A DNA stretch of 64,000 bases from an uncultured Rothia sp. Lineage in GTDB: Bacteria; Actinomycetota; Actinomycetes; Actinomycetales; Micrococcaceae. The stretch lies in assembly GCF_916715725.1 (NCBI RefSeq), contig NZ_CAKAPD010000002.1, forward strand, positions 164,936 through 228,935, read 5' to 3'. Below are positions 26,534 to 35,141 of the stretch, piece after piece (positions within the stretch are counted from its first letter, which is position 1; each line of letters starts with the position of its first letter). The notes beneath the pieces are model-generated. The model was not told the DNA's origin and did not search any database. It worked only from the letters and a program-made list of their open reading frames with translations. A program made the position numbers and the translations under genes.

Positions 26534-26551
26534 GCCGGAAAACCTTCCGGC
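26534..26551 (+). other. Hairpin in the leader of the DUF4242 gene
   Basis: Perfect 7-bp stem GCCGGAA / TTCCGGC with an AACC loop, 33 nt before the start codon, in an approximately 246-nt leader region (26339-26584). It may be a leader structure; I could not match it to a riboswitch class. Confidence 0.4.
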
Positions 26552-26584
26552 ACGACCCTTCAACCCTTAGCCGAGGAGAAAATC

Positions 26585-27109
26585 ATGGCACTTTACCTGG
26601 TAGAACTGACCCCCGCACAGCCGTCCAAGGACGAAGCAACCGCACTCATCGAGACCGTCAACTCGTCCCTGACCAACGGCGCCGAGCTCATCGAAACCCA
26701 GGTCTCCGCAGACCACAAGATCGTCTTCGTCATCGTCGAATCCGAGAACACCGCATTCGGCCCCGACCTCGCCGCAGCAATCGGTGAGCGCGCAACCGTC
26801 GCAGGCCCCGACGCAGTCCGCCTGGTCGGCGCAGAGCTCGAAGACATCAAGAAGCTCAAGAAGGACGCAGACTACCTGGTTGAGTGGGACATCCCCGCAG
26901 AGATTACTATGGAACAGTACCTGACCCGCAAGAAGGCAAACGCCCCCAAGTACGCTGAAGTACCCGAGGTTTCCTTCCTGCGCACCTACGTTCGCGAAGA
27001 CACCGCAAAGTGCCTCTGCTTCTACGACGCACCCGACGAAGAAGCTGTTGTTCGCGCCCGCAAGGCCGTCAGCACCCCCATCGACCGACTGTTCAAGCTG
27101 CACGCATAG
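26585..27109 (+). CDS. DUF4242-family small protein
   Basis: 174 aa from the ATG at 26585, with GAGGAG upstream. Two ferredoxin-like halves: the C-terminal half 'FLRTYVREDTAKCLCFYDAPDEEAVVRARKA' is the DUF4242 signature. A crystallised Streptomyces family member binds nickel, but the metal-binding role here is inference from the family; the conserved CLC pair is present. The N-terminal half is an extra domain of about 85 aa. It is followed after 30 nt by an acyl-CoA-dehydrogenase-like gene, so the two probably form an operon. Confidence 0.7.
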   Translation: MALYLVELTPAQPSKDEATALIETVNSSLTNGAELIETQVSADHKIVFVIVESENTAFGPDLAAAIGERATVAGPDAVRLVGAELEDIKKLKKDADYLVEWDIPAEITMEQYLTRKKANAPKYAEVPEVSFLRTYVREDTAKCLCFYDAPDEEAVVRARKAVSTPIDRLFKLHA

Positions 27110-27139
27110 ACGCGATGCTCCCCGCTTAGGAGAAACCCC

Positions 27140-28225
27140 ATGTCCGAGTTCACTCTCGAACCCCTCTACGATTACCCCCAGCGCGAGCAGGTGCTCGCAC
27201 TCGCCCGAACCCACGCAGATGCTGTTGACCGCGGCGAGCGTTCCCCCTTCGAAAACCTGCGCGAAATCGCTAAGGACGGCCTGATTACCCTGGGCCGCGA
27301 CGGCGGTTCCCTGGTACCCCAGGTTGCGGTGGCTTTCGACCTTGCCACCGAGGACGCCTCCACGGCGTTCTCCCTGTGGGCTCACCGCTCCACCATTGCG
27401 TTCTTTGACGCTGTGGGTCGCGAACTGCCCGCCGGCCTGGCGGACGCTACCGTCAGCGGCACCACCGCCATGGCGGCAGCGTACAAGGAGGCTTCGGGTC
27501 TGGCACCGATCAAGGTGGAGGGCACCCTCGTTGAGGGCGGTCTGAAGTTGAACGGTTCTATCTCCTGGGCGTCGAACCTGTACCCGGGCGGTGTGATTGT
27601 TCTTCCGGTGGCTGTGCAGAACGCCCCGGAGAGCCACCCGGACCGCTACATCGTGACGGTTCGCCAGGACGTCGAGGGCCTGAGCATTGCCTACCACCGC
27701 AACCTGCTGGCGTTGAACGGTACCGAGTCCGGCACCCTGAAGTTCGAGGACGTTTTCGTTCCGAGCGAGGACATTCTGAGCGACAACATTGAGGCATTCC
27801 TGCGCGATGTGACCGCACCGTTCCTGCTGGTCCAGTCCTCGTTCTGCCTGGGTCTTGCCGCTGGTGCCCTGCAGGAGGCTGCTAAGCACCTGGACGTCTC
27901 CCAGGGCGTGTTCCGCCCTGAGTTCCCGCTGATTCTGACTGAGTACCAGAGCCTGCGTGAAGAACTGATTCGCCTGGCGTCTGAGCCGGAACGTGCTGAG
28001 CGTCGTGACCTGCTGAGCCTGCGTCTGGGTGTTTCGCACTTCGCGACTATTGCTACTCACTTTGAGCTGCAGGTTGTTGGAGGCGCCGGTTACGTGGCTG
28101 ATTCCCCGACTGCTCGTCGCCTGCGTGAGGCGTCGTTCCTGCCGGTTCAGTCGCCGACTGAGGGTCACCTGCGTTACGAGCTGGCACGTTACGATCACTT
28201 GGATAACCTGCGTGACGCTCTCTAA
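27140..28225 (+). CDS. Acyl-CoA-dehydrogenase-like flavoprotein
   Basis: 361 aa. The order of segments follows the acyl-CoA dehydrogenase fold: N-terminal helical domain, a beta domain with 'GGLKLNGSISWASNLYPGGVIVLPV' and 'LKFEDVFVPSEDIL', and a C-terminal helical domain with 'HFELQVVGGAGYVADSPTARRLREASFLPVQSPTEGHLRYEL'. FAD-dependent oxidation of a thioester or a DszC/SfnB-like monooxygenation are both possible; the active-site base cannot be assigned by eye. It is shorter than fatty-acid enzymes, and no CoA-pathway genes lie nearby. Pairing with the DUF4242 gene hints at a special substrate. Confidence 0.75.
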   Translation: MSEFTLEPLYDYPQREQVLALARTHADAVDRGERSPFENLREIAKDGLITLGRDGGSLVPQVAVAFDLATEDASTAFSLWAHRSTIAFFDAVGRELPAGLADATVSGTTAMAAAYKEASGLAPIKVEGTLVEGGLKLNGSISWASNLYPGGVIVLPVAVQNAPESHPDRYIVTVRQDVEGLSIAYHRNLLALNGTESGTLKFEDVFVPSEDILSDNIEAFLRDVTAPFLLVQSSFCLGLAAGALQEAAKHLDVSQGVFRPEFPLILTEYQSLREELIRLASEPERAERRDLLSLRLGVSHFATIATHFELQVVGGAGYVADSPTARRLREASFLPVQSPTEGHLRYELARYDHLDNLRDAL

Positions 28226-28265
28226 GCTCATGAGCTGTGTGTAGCGAGTGTTTTTATTCGCTCTT

Positions 28266-28317
28266 TGCATCAATACCCCGTATATGCCTTAAATCGCATA
28301 TACGGGGTATTGATGCA
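28266..28317. repeat. Perfect 22-bp inverted repeat
   Basis: Left arm 28266-28287 starts TGCATCAATACCCCG, loop is 8 nt, right arm 28296-28317 is its exact complement. It follows the acyl-CoA-dehydrogenase-like gene by 40 nt and lacks a clear T-tract. It could be a terminator or a protein-binding site for the downstream permease. Confidence 0.6.
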
Positions 28318-28481
28318 TTCTGGGCTATATACGGGATACCGCGCCCACAATAAAGGAATATACGCCCCAATTAACGTATCCCTGCTCATATTTATAGCCG
28401 TTTAGCTGTGACCTACGCCTGTATACGCGTAGAATTATGTGGAATTTTATACACCACCACATTCACCTCAGGAGCTCCCCT

Positions 28482-29816
28482 TTGAGCATCTCTAAACTTC
28501 TCGGCTTTGACTGGTCGGTTCACGGCGACGGCCGAAGCATTAAGCCCGGTTCCTTCGTCGCCCCGAACGAGCGCCTCGCCTGGCCAATTACCATCGGCAT
28601 CGGCGCACAGCACGTGGTCGCAATGTTCGGTGCAACCTTCCTCGTGCCGATCATTACCGGCTTCCCTCCGGCAACTACCCTGTTCTTCTCGGGTATCGGC
28701 ACGGTCCTGTTCCTGCTGATTACCCGCGGCCGCGTCCCCTCCTACCTGGGTTCTTCGTTTGCGTTCATTGCGCCCCTGGCGGCTGCCATGAACTCGCACG
28801 GCCCAGCTGGTGCCCTCGGCGGTATCGTCATGGCGGGTGTGGCGCTGTTCCTGGTCGGTCTGATTGTTCAGTTCGCTGGCACCGGCTGGCTGACCAAGCT
28901 CATGCCCCCGGTCGTAACCGGTTCGATTGTGGCGCTGATTGGCTTCAACCTGGCGAAGAGCGCTAAGGACAACTTCATGGTGGCACCGGTGACCGCGCTG
29001 GTGACCCTGTGCTCCATCATCCTGATTTCGGTCCTGTTCAAGGGCATCATTGGTCGCCTGTCCATCCTGCTGGGCGTGGGCATCGGCTACATTACCGCCG
29101 TGATTCGCGGCGAGGTGGATTTCTCCAAGATTGACAAGGCAGTTGAGACTCAGGGCATCGTTGGTCTGCCGCAGTTCCAGACCCCCGAGTTCCACTGGGA
29201 GCTCGCCGGCCTGTTCATCCCCGTGATCCTGGTGCTGGTGGCTGAGAACATCGGCCACGTGAAGTCTGTTGCGCTGATGAGCGGCAAGAACCTGGACGAC
29301 TACTCCGGCCGCGCCCTCATGGCGGACGGCCTGGCAACCACCATCGCCGGTATGGGTGGCGGTTCTGGTACCACCACCTACGCTGAGAACATCGGCGTGA
29401 TGGCTGCGACCAAGGTGTACTCCACCGCGGCGTACTGGGTGGCTGCTATCTTCGCGATTGCGCTGTCCATGTTCCCCGCATTCGGTGCTGCAATTGCGAC
29501 CGTTCCCGCGGGTGTTCTGGGCGGTGCCGCAACCGTGCTGTACGGCATGATTGGTATGCTCGGTGCCCGTATTTGGAGCGAGAACCGAGTGAACTTCTCG
29601 AACCAGATCAACCTGACCACCGCCGCTGTGGCGCTGATTGTGGGTATTGCGGACTACACCTGGACCTTCGGTGAGCTGTCCTTCGCCGGTATTGCACTGG
29701 GTACCGCTGCGACCCTGATTATCTTCCACCTGATGACCTTCATCGCGAAGTACACGAAGGCTGCTGGCGACCCGCTGGAGCCCTTCGACCCTGAGAAGAG
29801 CACTGAGGGACACTAG
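28482..29816 (+). CDS. NCS2-family uracil/xanthine permease
   Basis: 444 aa from a TTG at 28482 (MSISKLLGFDW...), preferred because AGGAG lies 7 nt upstream; an ATG at 28437 is in frame but has no ribosome site. Twelve or more hydrophobic segments. 'IGIGAQHVVAMFGATFLVPII' (TM1), 'SSFAFIAPL' (TM3 strand) and 'ENIGHVKSVALMSG' with 'MGGGSGTTTYAENIGVMAATK' (TM8-TM10 region) are conserved in UraA/NCS2 proton symporters for nucleobases. Uracil is the likeliest substrate. It is followed by a strong terminator. Confidence 0.85.
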   Translation: MSISKLLGFDWSVHGDGRSIKPGSFVAPNERLAWPITIGIGAQHVVAMFGATFLVPIITGFPPATTLFFSGIGTVLFLLITRGRVPSYLGSSFAFIAPLAAAMNSHGPAGALGGIVMAGVALFLVGLIVQFAGTGWLTKLMPPVVTGSIVALIGFNLAKSAKDNFMVAPVTALVTLCSIILISVLFKGIIGRLSILLGVGIGYITAVIRGEVDFSKIDKAVETQGIVGLPQFQTPEFHWELAGLFIPVILVLVAENIGHVKSVALMSGKNLDDYSGRALMADGLATTIAGMGGGSGTTTYAENIGVMAATKVYSTAAYWVAAIFAIALSMFPAFGAAIATVPAGVLGGAATVLYGMIGMLGARIWSENRVNFSNQINLTTAAVALIVGIADYTWTFGELSFAGIALGTAATLIIFHLMTFIAKYTKAAGDPLEPFDPEKSTEGH

Positions 29817-29874
29817 AGCTCCATACGCTTACGCCCGTTGGGAGTGATGCTCCTGAGGCGTAGGCTGTAGAAAA

Positions 29875-29908
29875 GCGGCCCGGATGGATTGGTTTCCATC
29901 CGGGCCGC
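29875..29908 (+). terminator. Terminator of the NCS2 permease
   Basis: Perfect 14-bp stem GCGGCCCGGATGGA with a 6-nt loop, followed by TTTTG. Confidence 0.85.
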
Positions 29909-29980
29909 TTTTGCGTCTTCTGGACGTTACACACAACCGCCACCCTACTGAGACACAAATCAGATGTAAATCAGACACAA

Positions 29981-30054
29981 AAATTTGAGTCTAGACATAA
30001 ATTTTTATGTCTAGACTCAAATTTTTTATGTGTAGACATAAAAGTTTATGTCTA
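29981..30054. repeat. Two operator-like inverted repeats between convergent genes
   Basis: A perfect 21-bp inverted repeat with a 2-nt spacer (arms 29981-30001 and 30004-30024) has the core TAGACATAAA-tt-TTTATGTCTA at 29992-30013. The same core with spacer ag recurs at 30033-30054. Centres are 41 bp apart. A further TTATGTCT half-site is at 30057-30064. Both flanking genes end here, so it is not a conventional promoter region. Confidence 0.75.
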
Positions 30055-30111
30055 AGTTATGTCTGCGGAGGCTCACCCAGCCGCTAGTGCTGGATAGCTA
30101 GTGCTAGGCGC

Positions 30112-30924
30112 CTAGAACCGTTCGGCGAGCATCGCCTCAATCGTCTGCGCCACACCGTCCTCATGGAAGGGCGGGCAGGTGCGCCCCACCTTCGCAATGA
30201 GCGCCGGCTGACCCGACGCCATGGCGAAGCCCTCCCCCGCCCAGCAAAGCATCTCCGCGTCATTCGGCATGTCACCAAACGCCATCACCTCGTGTGCCTC
30301 AATGCCGTGGCGTGCCGCGAACTTCTCCAAAATCCGCCCCTTATTCACGGTCTTGGAGCCCATCTCGACGAGCGGCTCACCGACCACGCCGCGGGTCACC
30401 GACACCAACGAACCGACCGCCTGATGCACGCGCGCCTGCAGAATATCCGGGTCCATGCCGGGCACACGAATCAGGTACTTAATGACCGGAGTTGAACCGA
30501 TACGTTCGAGCGCCTCGGCGATTTTCGCCTCCACCACGCGGGCGCCCTCAAGTACCTCGCCGCCGTCGTGCGGGCCCTGAATGTAGACGGTGTCCACGGT
30601 TTCGAGGGTATAGGTGGCGTCGGGGAACATGGGCTCCAGCAGCTCGTGAGTACGGGCAATCACCGCGGGATCAGCGCCATTGACTTCTTCCACCTCGTTC
30701 GCACCCAGGTGGTACACCACGGCACCGTTGGAGCAGATGGCGTAGGAGTCGAAGTCGGTCTGCTCGCGCAGGGGCGTGAGCCAGCGGCTCGGGCGGCCGG
30801 TGACGAAGACGATGTCGATTCCGGCGGCGCGGGCGGCCTCAAGGGCACGCAAGGTACGCGGACGGAATCGGAAGTCGTGCCCGATGAGGGTGCCGTCCAG
30901 GTCGCTGGCGATGAGTTTAATCAT
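30112..30924 (-). CDS. HAD-superfamily Cof-type phosphatase
   Basis: 270 aa, typical for Cof hydrolases. Motif I 'DLDGTLIG' (Asp8 nucleophile, Asp10), motif II 'FVTGR' (Thr about 42), Lys at about 204 in 'VNKGRIL' region and motif III 'VMAFGDMPNDAEML'. The cap domain lies between motifs II and III (about 85-190). These enzymes dephosphorylate sugar phosphates, PLP, FMN or other metabolites; the substrate cannot be assigned. It is the last gene of a minus-strand run with the PEBP-like and PfkB genes. Confidence 0.88.
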   Translation of the reverse strand: MIKLIASDLDGTLIGHDFRFRPRTLRALEAARAAGIDIVFVTGRPSRWLTPLREQTDFDSYAICSNGAVVYHLGANEVEEVNGADPAVIARTHELLEPMFPDATYTLETVDTVYIQGPHDGGEVLEGARVVEAKIAEALERIGSTPVIKYLIRVPGMDPDILQARVHQAVGSLVSVTRGVVGEPLVEMGSKTVNKGRILEKFAARHGIEAHEVMAFGDMPNDAEMLCWAGEGFAMASGQPALIAKVGRTCPPFHEDGVAQTIEAMLAERF

Positions 30925-31026
30925 GCAGATATGCCTTCGGTGGTGGGGTGTATCGGTGCTGGTTAGGGTGCAGGGCTGGTCAAGGCGCGGGACTCGTTAG
31001 ACTGGTGAGACTGTGCCGCCGTGCCG

Positions 31027-31572
31027 CTATGCCGCCGGTTCCGCGTAGGTGACGGTCAGGAACGCGCGACCCAGACCGTGGCCGAGCAGGTTGAAGTTCA
31101 CGACGGCGGGGGTGGCGTTCTCGTCAATGTCGAGCTTCTCCACGTCTACGGCGGTGACGCAGAAGATGTAGCGGTGCGGGCCGTGACCAGCCGGAGGCGC
31201 AGCACCCAGGAAGCCCGCCACGCCGGCGTCGTTGCGGTGCGTCAGGGCGCCGGCGGGCGCATCTGCGCCGGTGTCAATGCTGGTCACCTCGGCAGGAATG
31301 TTGGAGACGGTCCAGTGCCAGAAGCCGCTGGGGACCGGCGCATCCGGGTCGAAGCAGGTCAGCACGAAGGACTTGGTGCCTTCGGGGAATCCGCTCCAGG
31401 ACAGCTGCGGGGAGCGGTCCTGACCGCCGGCAATGCCGAAGAGTGCGGAGCGCATCCATTCGGGGGCGGTGCCGCCGTCCTGAATGTCGGTGGAGGTCAG
31501 GGTAAATTCGGGCAGTTCGGGCAGACCCGCGTAGGGTTCGCGGGGCAGGGGTGCGGTGCCGATGTTGGTCAT
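31027..31572 (-). CDS. YbhB/YbcL-type PEBP (Raf kinase inhibitor-like) protein
   Basis: 181 aa. Conserved PEBP ligand-pocket motifs: 'DPDAPVPSGFWHW' and 'GPHRYIFCVTAVD', with 'PQLSWSGFPEGTKSFVLTCFDPDAP' before. Cytosolic, no signal peptide. Bacterial members bind anionic phosphate ligands, and their role is not settled. GAGGAG lies just before the ATG. It is placed 83 nt after the PfkB kinase gene and 102 nt before the HAD gene, all on the minus strand. Confidence 0.88.
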   Translation of the reverse strand: MTNIGTAPLPREPYAGLPELPEFTLTSTDIQDGGTAPEWMRSALFGIAGGQDRSPQLSWSGFPEGTKSFVLTCFDPDAPVPSGFWHWTVSNIPAEVTSIDTGADAPAGALTHRNDAGVAGFLGAAPPAGHGPHRYIFCVTAVDVEKLDIDENATPAVVNFNLLGHGLGRAFLTVTYAEPAA

Positions 31573-31655
31573 GGTGCTCCTCAGCGTTGGGGTGCGGGTG
31601 GATATGGCGACGCCGGCGGACAGAGTGAGCTATCCGCCGGCGAGGCGTGAATTTT

Positions 31656-32609
31656 TTAGCCGTTGAGTACGGCGTCGAGTTCTTCGCGGGTGGGCGGGTT
31701 AGCGCCCGCGCGGGAGACGGTGATGCCGGCTGCGGTTGCGGAGAAGCGCAGCAGGTCGGCGATGTCTTCTGCGGTCAGTGCGGCAACCTTGGCGCGCGCC
31801 TCGGGACCGGCAATGCCGCGGTCGAGCAAACCTGCGATAAGTGCCGCCATGAGGGAGTCGCCGGCACCGACGGTGTCCGCAACCTCAACGCGGTGTGCGG
31901 GCTGGCTGATGCCCTCGGGGTACTTCTTGGTGAAGGCGATGGGGCCGTCTTCGCCGCGGGTGATGACCATCAGCTCTGCGCCGAGGTCGAGCCATGCGTG
32001 GGCGGTGTCGTCGAGGGAGCGATCGGGGTAGAGCCACTGCAGGTCCTCGTCGGACGCCTTCACGACGGTGGAGAGGGAGACGAACTTTTCAGCCCATGCG
32101 CGACCCTCGTCAACGTTGTGGATGAGGGTGGGGCGGCAGTTCGGGTCGTAGCTGAGCAGGGCGCTGTCGCGGGCGACTTCGAAGGCTGCGGCGACCACGT
32201 GTGCGCCGGGCTCGAGCATGGCGGCGATGGAGCCGGTGTGTACCGCGTCGGAGGTGCGTGCCAGTTCGGTAAGCTTCTCTGCGACGGAGTCGAGGGACCA
32301 GGTGATGTCGAATTCATACTCTGCTGCGCCGTCGGCACCGATGGTTGCCTGGGCGACGGAGGTGCGCTCGGCACTGTGCTCGAAGGGCAGGGTCACCTGA
32401 GATGCTTCCAGGTGTGCGTCAATGCTCTTGCCGTAGGCGTCGGGGCCGTAGTGGCCAACGAAGTTGGTGGGGTGGCCGAGGCGGCGCGCGCCGACGGCTA
32501 CGTTCATGGGCGATCCGCCGGGGTAGGCGCGGGTTTCTCCGTCGTGCTGGTGGACGACGTCTACGAGTGCTTCACCGATTACAGTCAACATGGTTTCAAT
32601 TCTACTCAT
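31656..32609 (-). CDS. PfkB-family carbohydrate kinase (fructokinase-like)
   Basis: 317 aa from the ATG at 32609 (MSRIETM...), with GAGGG 7 nt upstream; the next ATG (MLTVIGE) has no ribosome site. PfkB signatures: N-terminal 'YPGGSPMNVAVGARRLG' and C-terminal 'VEVADTVGAGDSLMAALIAGLL', with Asp in 'GAGDS' as the catalytic base and the Gly loop as anion hole. The overall pattern is closest to fructokinases or other ribokinase-family sugar kinases. No sugar transporter or hydrolase sits beside it. Divergent from gap, sharing a 269-nt intergenic region. Confidence 0.88.
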   Translation of the reverse strand: MSRIETMLTVIGEALVDVVHQHDGETRAYPGGSPMNVAVGARRLGHPTNFVGHYGPDAYGKSIDAHLEASQVTLPFEHSAERTSVAQATIGADGAAEYEFDITWSLDSVAEKLTELARTSDAVHTGSIAAMLEPGAHVVAAAFEVARDSALLSYDPNCRPTLIHNVDEGRAWAEKFVSLSTVVKASDEDLQWLYPDRSLDDTAHAWLDLGAELMVITRGEDGPIAFTKKYPEGISQPAHRVEVADTVGAGDSLMAALIAGLLDRGIAGPEARAKVAALTAEDIADLLRFSATAAGITVSRAGANPPTREELDAVLNG

Positions 32610-32878
32610 GTTTGTGCCCTCGTGGCGTGTGTTTTTGTGGGTATTTAAAGTGGTTTTGCTTTCCCTTCTGAGGGCTTGTGTTGGCTTACCGTGTGGGTTC
32701 ACAAACTGCCTTCTGTCTCTTCTGACTTTTAGCCTCAATATCGCTAATTTTGAGGCTCTGAAGGGGTTCACACGGGTTAGACTTAAACCGACGCCGGGTC
32801 TTAACGCCCGGCACGGTATTGACGCGACAGCATCGTCGCGCCTACCCTCCAACGACGAAGTTAGGAAGAAGGTCATAC

Positions 32879-34315
32879 GTGACGACTGCAACCGCTACCT
32901 GGGTTAACCGTGAGGCTACCGCAGAGGAGCTGATCCCCCTCATTGGTAAGCTGCACCGCGAGAACGGCGTGGTGCTGAGCATTCACGGCCGCAGCCTGGT
33001 CAACAAGTCTGTCATTGAGCTGCTGAAGCTGCACGATTTCGTATCCCACATTGATGGTGCGCCTCTGAACCCCGCGCACTCTCTCGAGCTGGTTCGCGCC
33101 CTGGTTGAGCTGAACCTGGGCGCGTGCTCGATTAACATTGCTGCTCTGCACAAGGCACACCACGAGGCTGGCTCCCCCGAGCTGTCCATGTGGCTGCCCG
33201 AGCAGCTGGGTTCTTCCGTGAACCACCAGGGCGACCAGCCCAAGGAGCAGGACGTTGTGCTGTACGGCTTCGGTCGTATTGGTCGCCTGCTGGCTCGTAT
33301 TCTGCTGGAGCGCTCCTCCTCGCCGCTGGGTTCTGGCCTGAACCTGCGCGCTGTTGTGGTGCGTAAGAACGGCGATAAGGACCTGGTCAAGCGTGCGTCC
33401 CTGCTGGAGCGCGACTCGGTTCACGGCCCCTTCAAGGGCGTTATTGAGGTGGACGAGGAGAACAGCACCATCATCGCTAACGGTGTTCCGGTTCGCTTCA
33501 TTTACTCCTCTGACCCGACCACGGTCGACTACACCGAGTACGGCATCAAGGATGCTCTGCTGGTGGACAACACCGGCCGCTGGCGCGACGTTCCGGGCCT
33601 GGAGCAGCACCTGAACTGCCCCGGCATTTCTCGTGTTCTGCTGACCGCTCCCGGTAAGGGCGACATGAAGAACATCGTGTTCGGCGTGAACGACAACGTC
33701 ATCACCGATGAGGACAAGATCCTCTCCGCAGCATCCTGCACCACCAACGCGATTACTCCGGCACTGAAGGTTCTGGATGACGCATACGGTGTTGAGCGCG
33801 GCCACGTTGAGACCGTCCACGCGTTCACCAACGATCAGAACCTGATCGACAACTTCCACAAGGGTGACCGCCGCGGTCGCTCCGCTGTGCTGAACATGGT
33901 CATCACCGAGACCGGTGCAGCTAAGGCTGTTTCTAAGGCTCTGCCGCAGCTGGAAGGCAAGCTGACCGGTAACGCGATCCGCGTTCCCACCCCGGACGTC
34001 TCCATGGCGATCCTGAACGTGAAGCTGACCAAGCCCGCAGGTTCCGCTGAGGAGCTGAACGAGCTGTTCCGCCGCGAGTCCATTGACGGCGAGCTGCGCC
34101 GCCAGGTGGGCTACTCGGATTCCCCCGAGGCTGTTTCCACCGACTTCGTGGGTTCCCGCACCGCAGGTGTTGTGGACTCGCTGGCTACCGTGGTGACCGA
34201 TGACTCCGCAATTGTCTACGTCTGGTACGACAACGAGTTCGGTTACTCCTGCCAGGTGATTCGCGTTCTGGAGCGCATGGGCGGCTACGACGTGCCCTCC
34301 TACCCCGCTAAGTAA
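32879..34315 (+). CDS. gap: Glyceraldehyde-3-phosphate dehydrogenase, long form
   Basis: 478 aa from a GTG at 32879, with AAGG 7 nt upstream. A leading domain of about 125 residues ('ELIPLIGKLHRENGVVLSIHG...') precedes the normal GAPDH fold: 'GFGRIGR' at 130-136 (NAD binding) and 'SAASCTTNAITPAL' with catalytic Cys at about 287. Ordinary GAPDHs are about 335 aa. The extended form is known from actinobacteria such as Corynebacterium GapB (about 480 aa), where it works mainly in the gluconeogenic direction. That assignment here is by length and layout. No pgk/tpi neighbours, consistent with a separately regulated second GAPDH. A strong terminator follows. Confidence 0.9.
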   Translation: MTTATATWVNREATAEELIPLIGKLHRENGVVLSIHGRSLVNKSVIELLKLHDFVSHIDGAPLNPAHSLELVRALVELNLGACSINIAALHKAHHEAGSPELSMWLPEQLGSSVNHQGDQPKEQDVVLYGFGRIGRLLARILLERSSSPLGSGLNLRAVVVRKNGDKDLVKRASLLERDSVHGPFKGVIEVDEENSTIIANGVPVRFIYSSDPTTVDYTEYGIKDALLVDNTGRWRDVPGLEQHLNCPGISRVLLTAPGKGDMKNIVFGVNDNVITDEDKILSAASCTTNAITPALKVLDDAYGVERGHVETVHAFTNDQNLIDNFHKGDRRGRSAVLNMVITETGAAKAVSKALPQLEGKLTGNAIRVPTPDVSMAILNVKLTKPAGSAEELNELFRRESIDGELRRQVGYSDSPEAVSTDFVGSRTAGVVDSLATVVTDDSAIVYVWYDNEFGYSCQVIRVLERMGGYDVPSYPAK

Positions 34316-34343
34316 GCTACCCCAGCTCATCTAGCACACATAT

Positions 34344-34396
34344 AACAAACCCACCGGTACATATAGCCATTTGGCTATATTGCCGGTGGGTTTGTT
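34344..34396 (+). terminator. Terminator of gap
   Basis: Long stem, arms AACAAACCCACCGG and CCGGTGGGTTTGTT, with an inner ATATAGCC/GGCTATAT stem; T-rich on exit. Confidence 0.85.
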
Positions 34397-34438
34397 TATG
34401 AGGTTATATAGGTTGGCAGTACGCCAGCAGGCGGCGAT

Positions 34439-34520
34439 TTACGCCTTGCGGCGGTACACCACACCCTGATGCGCCCGCAGCGTGAAGCTTGAGGGCACGG
34501 GACGGTTCGCCGCATCCACC
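34439..34520 (-). pseudogene. Orphan copy of the 3' end of the glycoside hydrolase gene
   Basis: Read on the minus strand it encodes VDAANRPVPSSFTLRAHQG, then VVYRRKA and a stop. This matches the last 25 codons of the hydrolase at 35366-36559 (VDAANRPVSSSFTLRAHQG ... VVYRRR) with scattered silent changes and one extra codon. Nothing upstream of it matches the hydrolase. It lies on the far side of mdaB, as if DNA had been inserted near the end of the hydrolase gene. Confidence 0.75.
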
Positions 34521-34556
34521 TCAGACATGCTTATGAAGGCATACAGGCTTAAATCC

Positions 34557-35141
34557 TTACGCCCGACCGAAGACCTCGTTGAGGTGGGCAGCATAGTCAG
34601 CGAAATCCTGTTCGACCTGCGGATTTTTAATCACGTCATAGCAAATAAAGGTGGGCAATTGGGTAGTCCCCATGAACTCATGGGCCTTATGAAAGTGCAT
34701 ATAGAGGGCATCTACCCCGAGTCCCTCGAAGAAGTCGCCCTCTCGGGTAAAAGCTTCGCGAGGTGCGTTCCACGTCAGCGACAGCATATGCTTCCGCCCC
34801 TGAAGAAGACCGCCCGTGCCGTATCCTTCAGTGGGGCTAACCCTGTGGCGACCATCACTAGTGTACAGGGTGCCCGCGCCAGCGGTAAACACCTCGTCGA
34901 TATATTTTTTCACGGTCCACGGCTCGTGCATCCACCAACCGGGCATCTGCCAGATGACCGCATCCATCCACTGGAATTTTTCTACTTCCTGCTGAATATC
35001 GTACCCGTCATCAATCACAGTTTCTCGCACATTATGACCGAGCGCCGATAACGTATCACGGGCTATTTGATGCAGGGTGTGGTTCAGGCGACCCGCCGAG
35101 TGGGCGAATGCTTTACCGCCGTCGATCAAAAGAATATTCAC
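34557..35141 (-). CDS. mdaB: MdaB-like NAD(P)H:quinone reductase
   Basis: 194 aa from a GTG at 35141, with AAGGAG 9 nt upstream. It has the flavodoxin-like fold of the MdaB/NQO family: 'ILLIDGGKAFAHSAGRLNHTL', 'QMPGWWMHEPWTVKKYIDEVF' and 'GRKHMLSLTWNAPREAF' with the FAD-site Trp/Tyr pattern. It reduces quinones by two electrons. Its codon use is less G+C-rich than that of its neighbours. It lies between the hydrolase gene and a stray copy of that gene's 3' end, which suggests it was acquired as an inserted piece. Confidence 0.82.
   Translation of the reverse strand: MNILLIDGGKAFAHSAGRLNHTLHQIARDTLSALGHNVRETVIDDGYDIQQEVEKFQWMDAVIWQMPGWWMHEPWTVKKYIDEVFTAGAGTLYTSDGRHRVSPTEGYGTGGLLQGRKHMLSLTWNAPREAFTREGDFFEGLGVDALYMHFHKAHEFMGTTQLPTFICYDVIKNPQVEQDFADYAAHLNEVFGRA

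Noticed and set aside
26339..26584. Possible riboswitch (for example a SAM class) in the leader of the DUF4242 gene.
   Set aside because: Apart from one 7-bp hairpin I could not match conserved positions of any known class.
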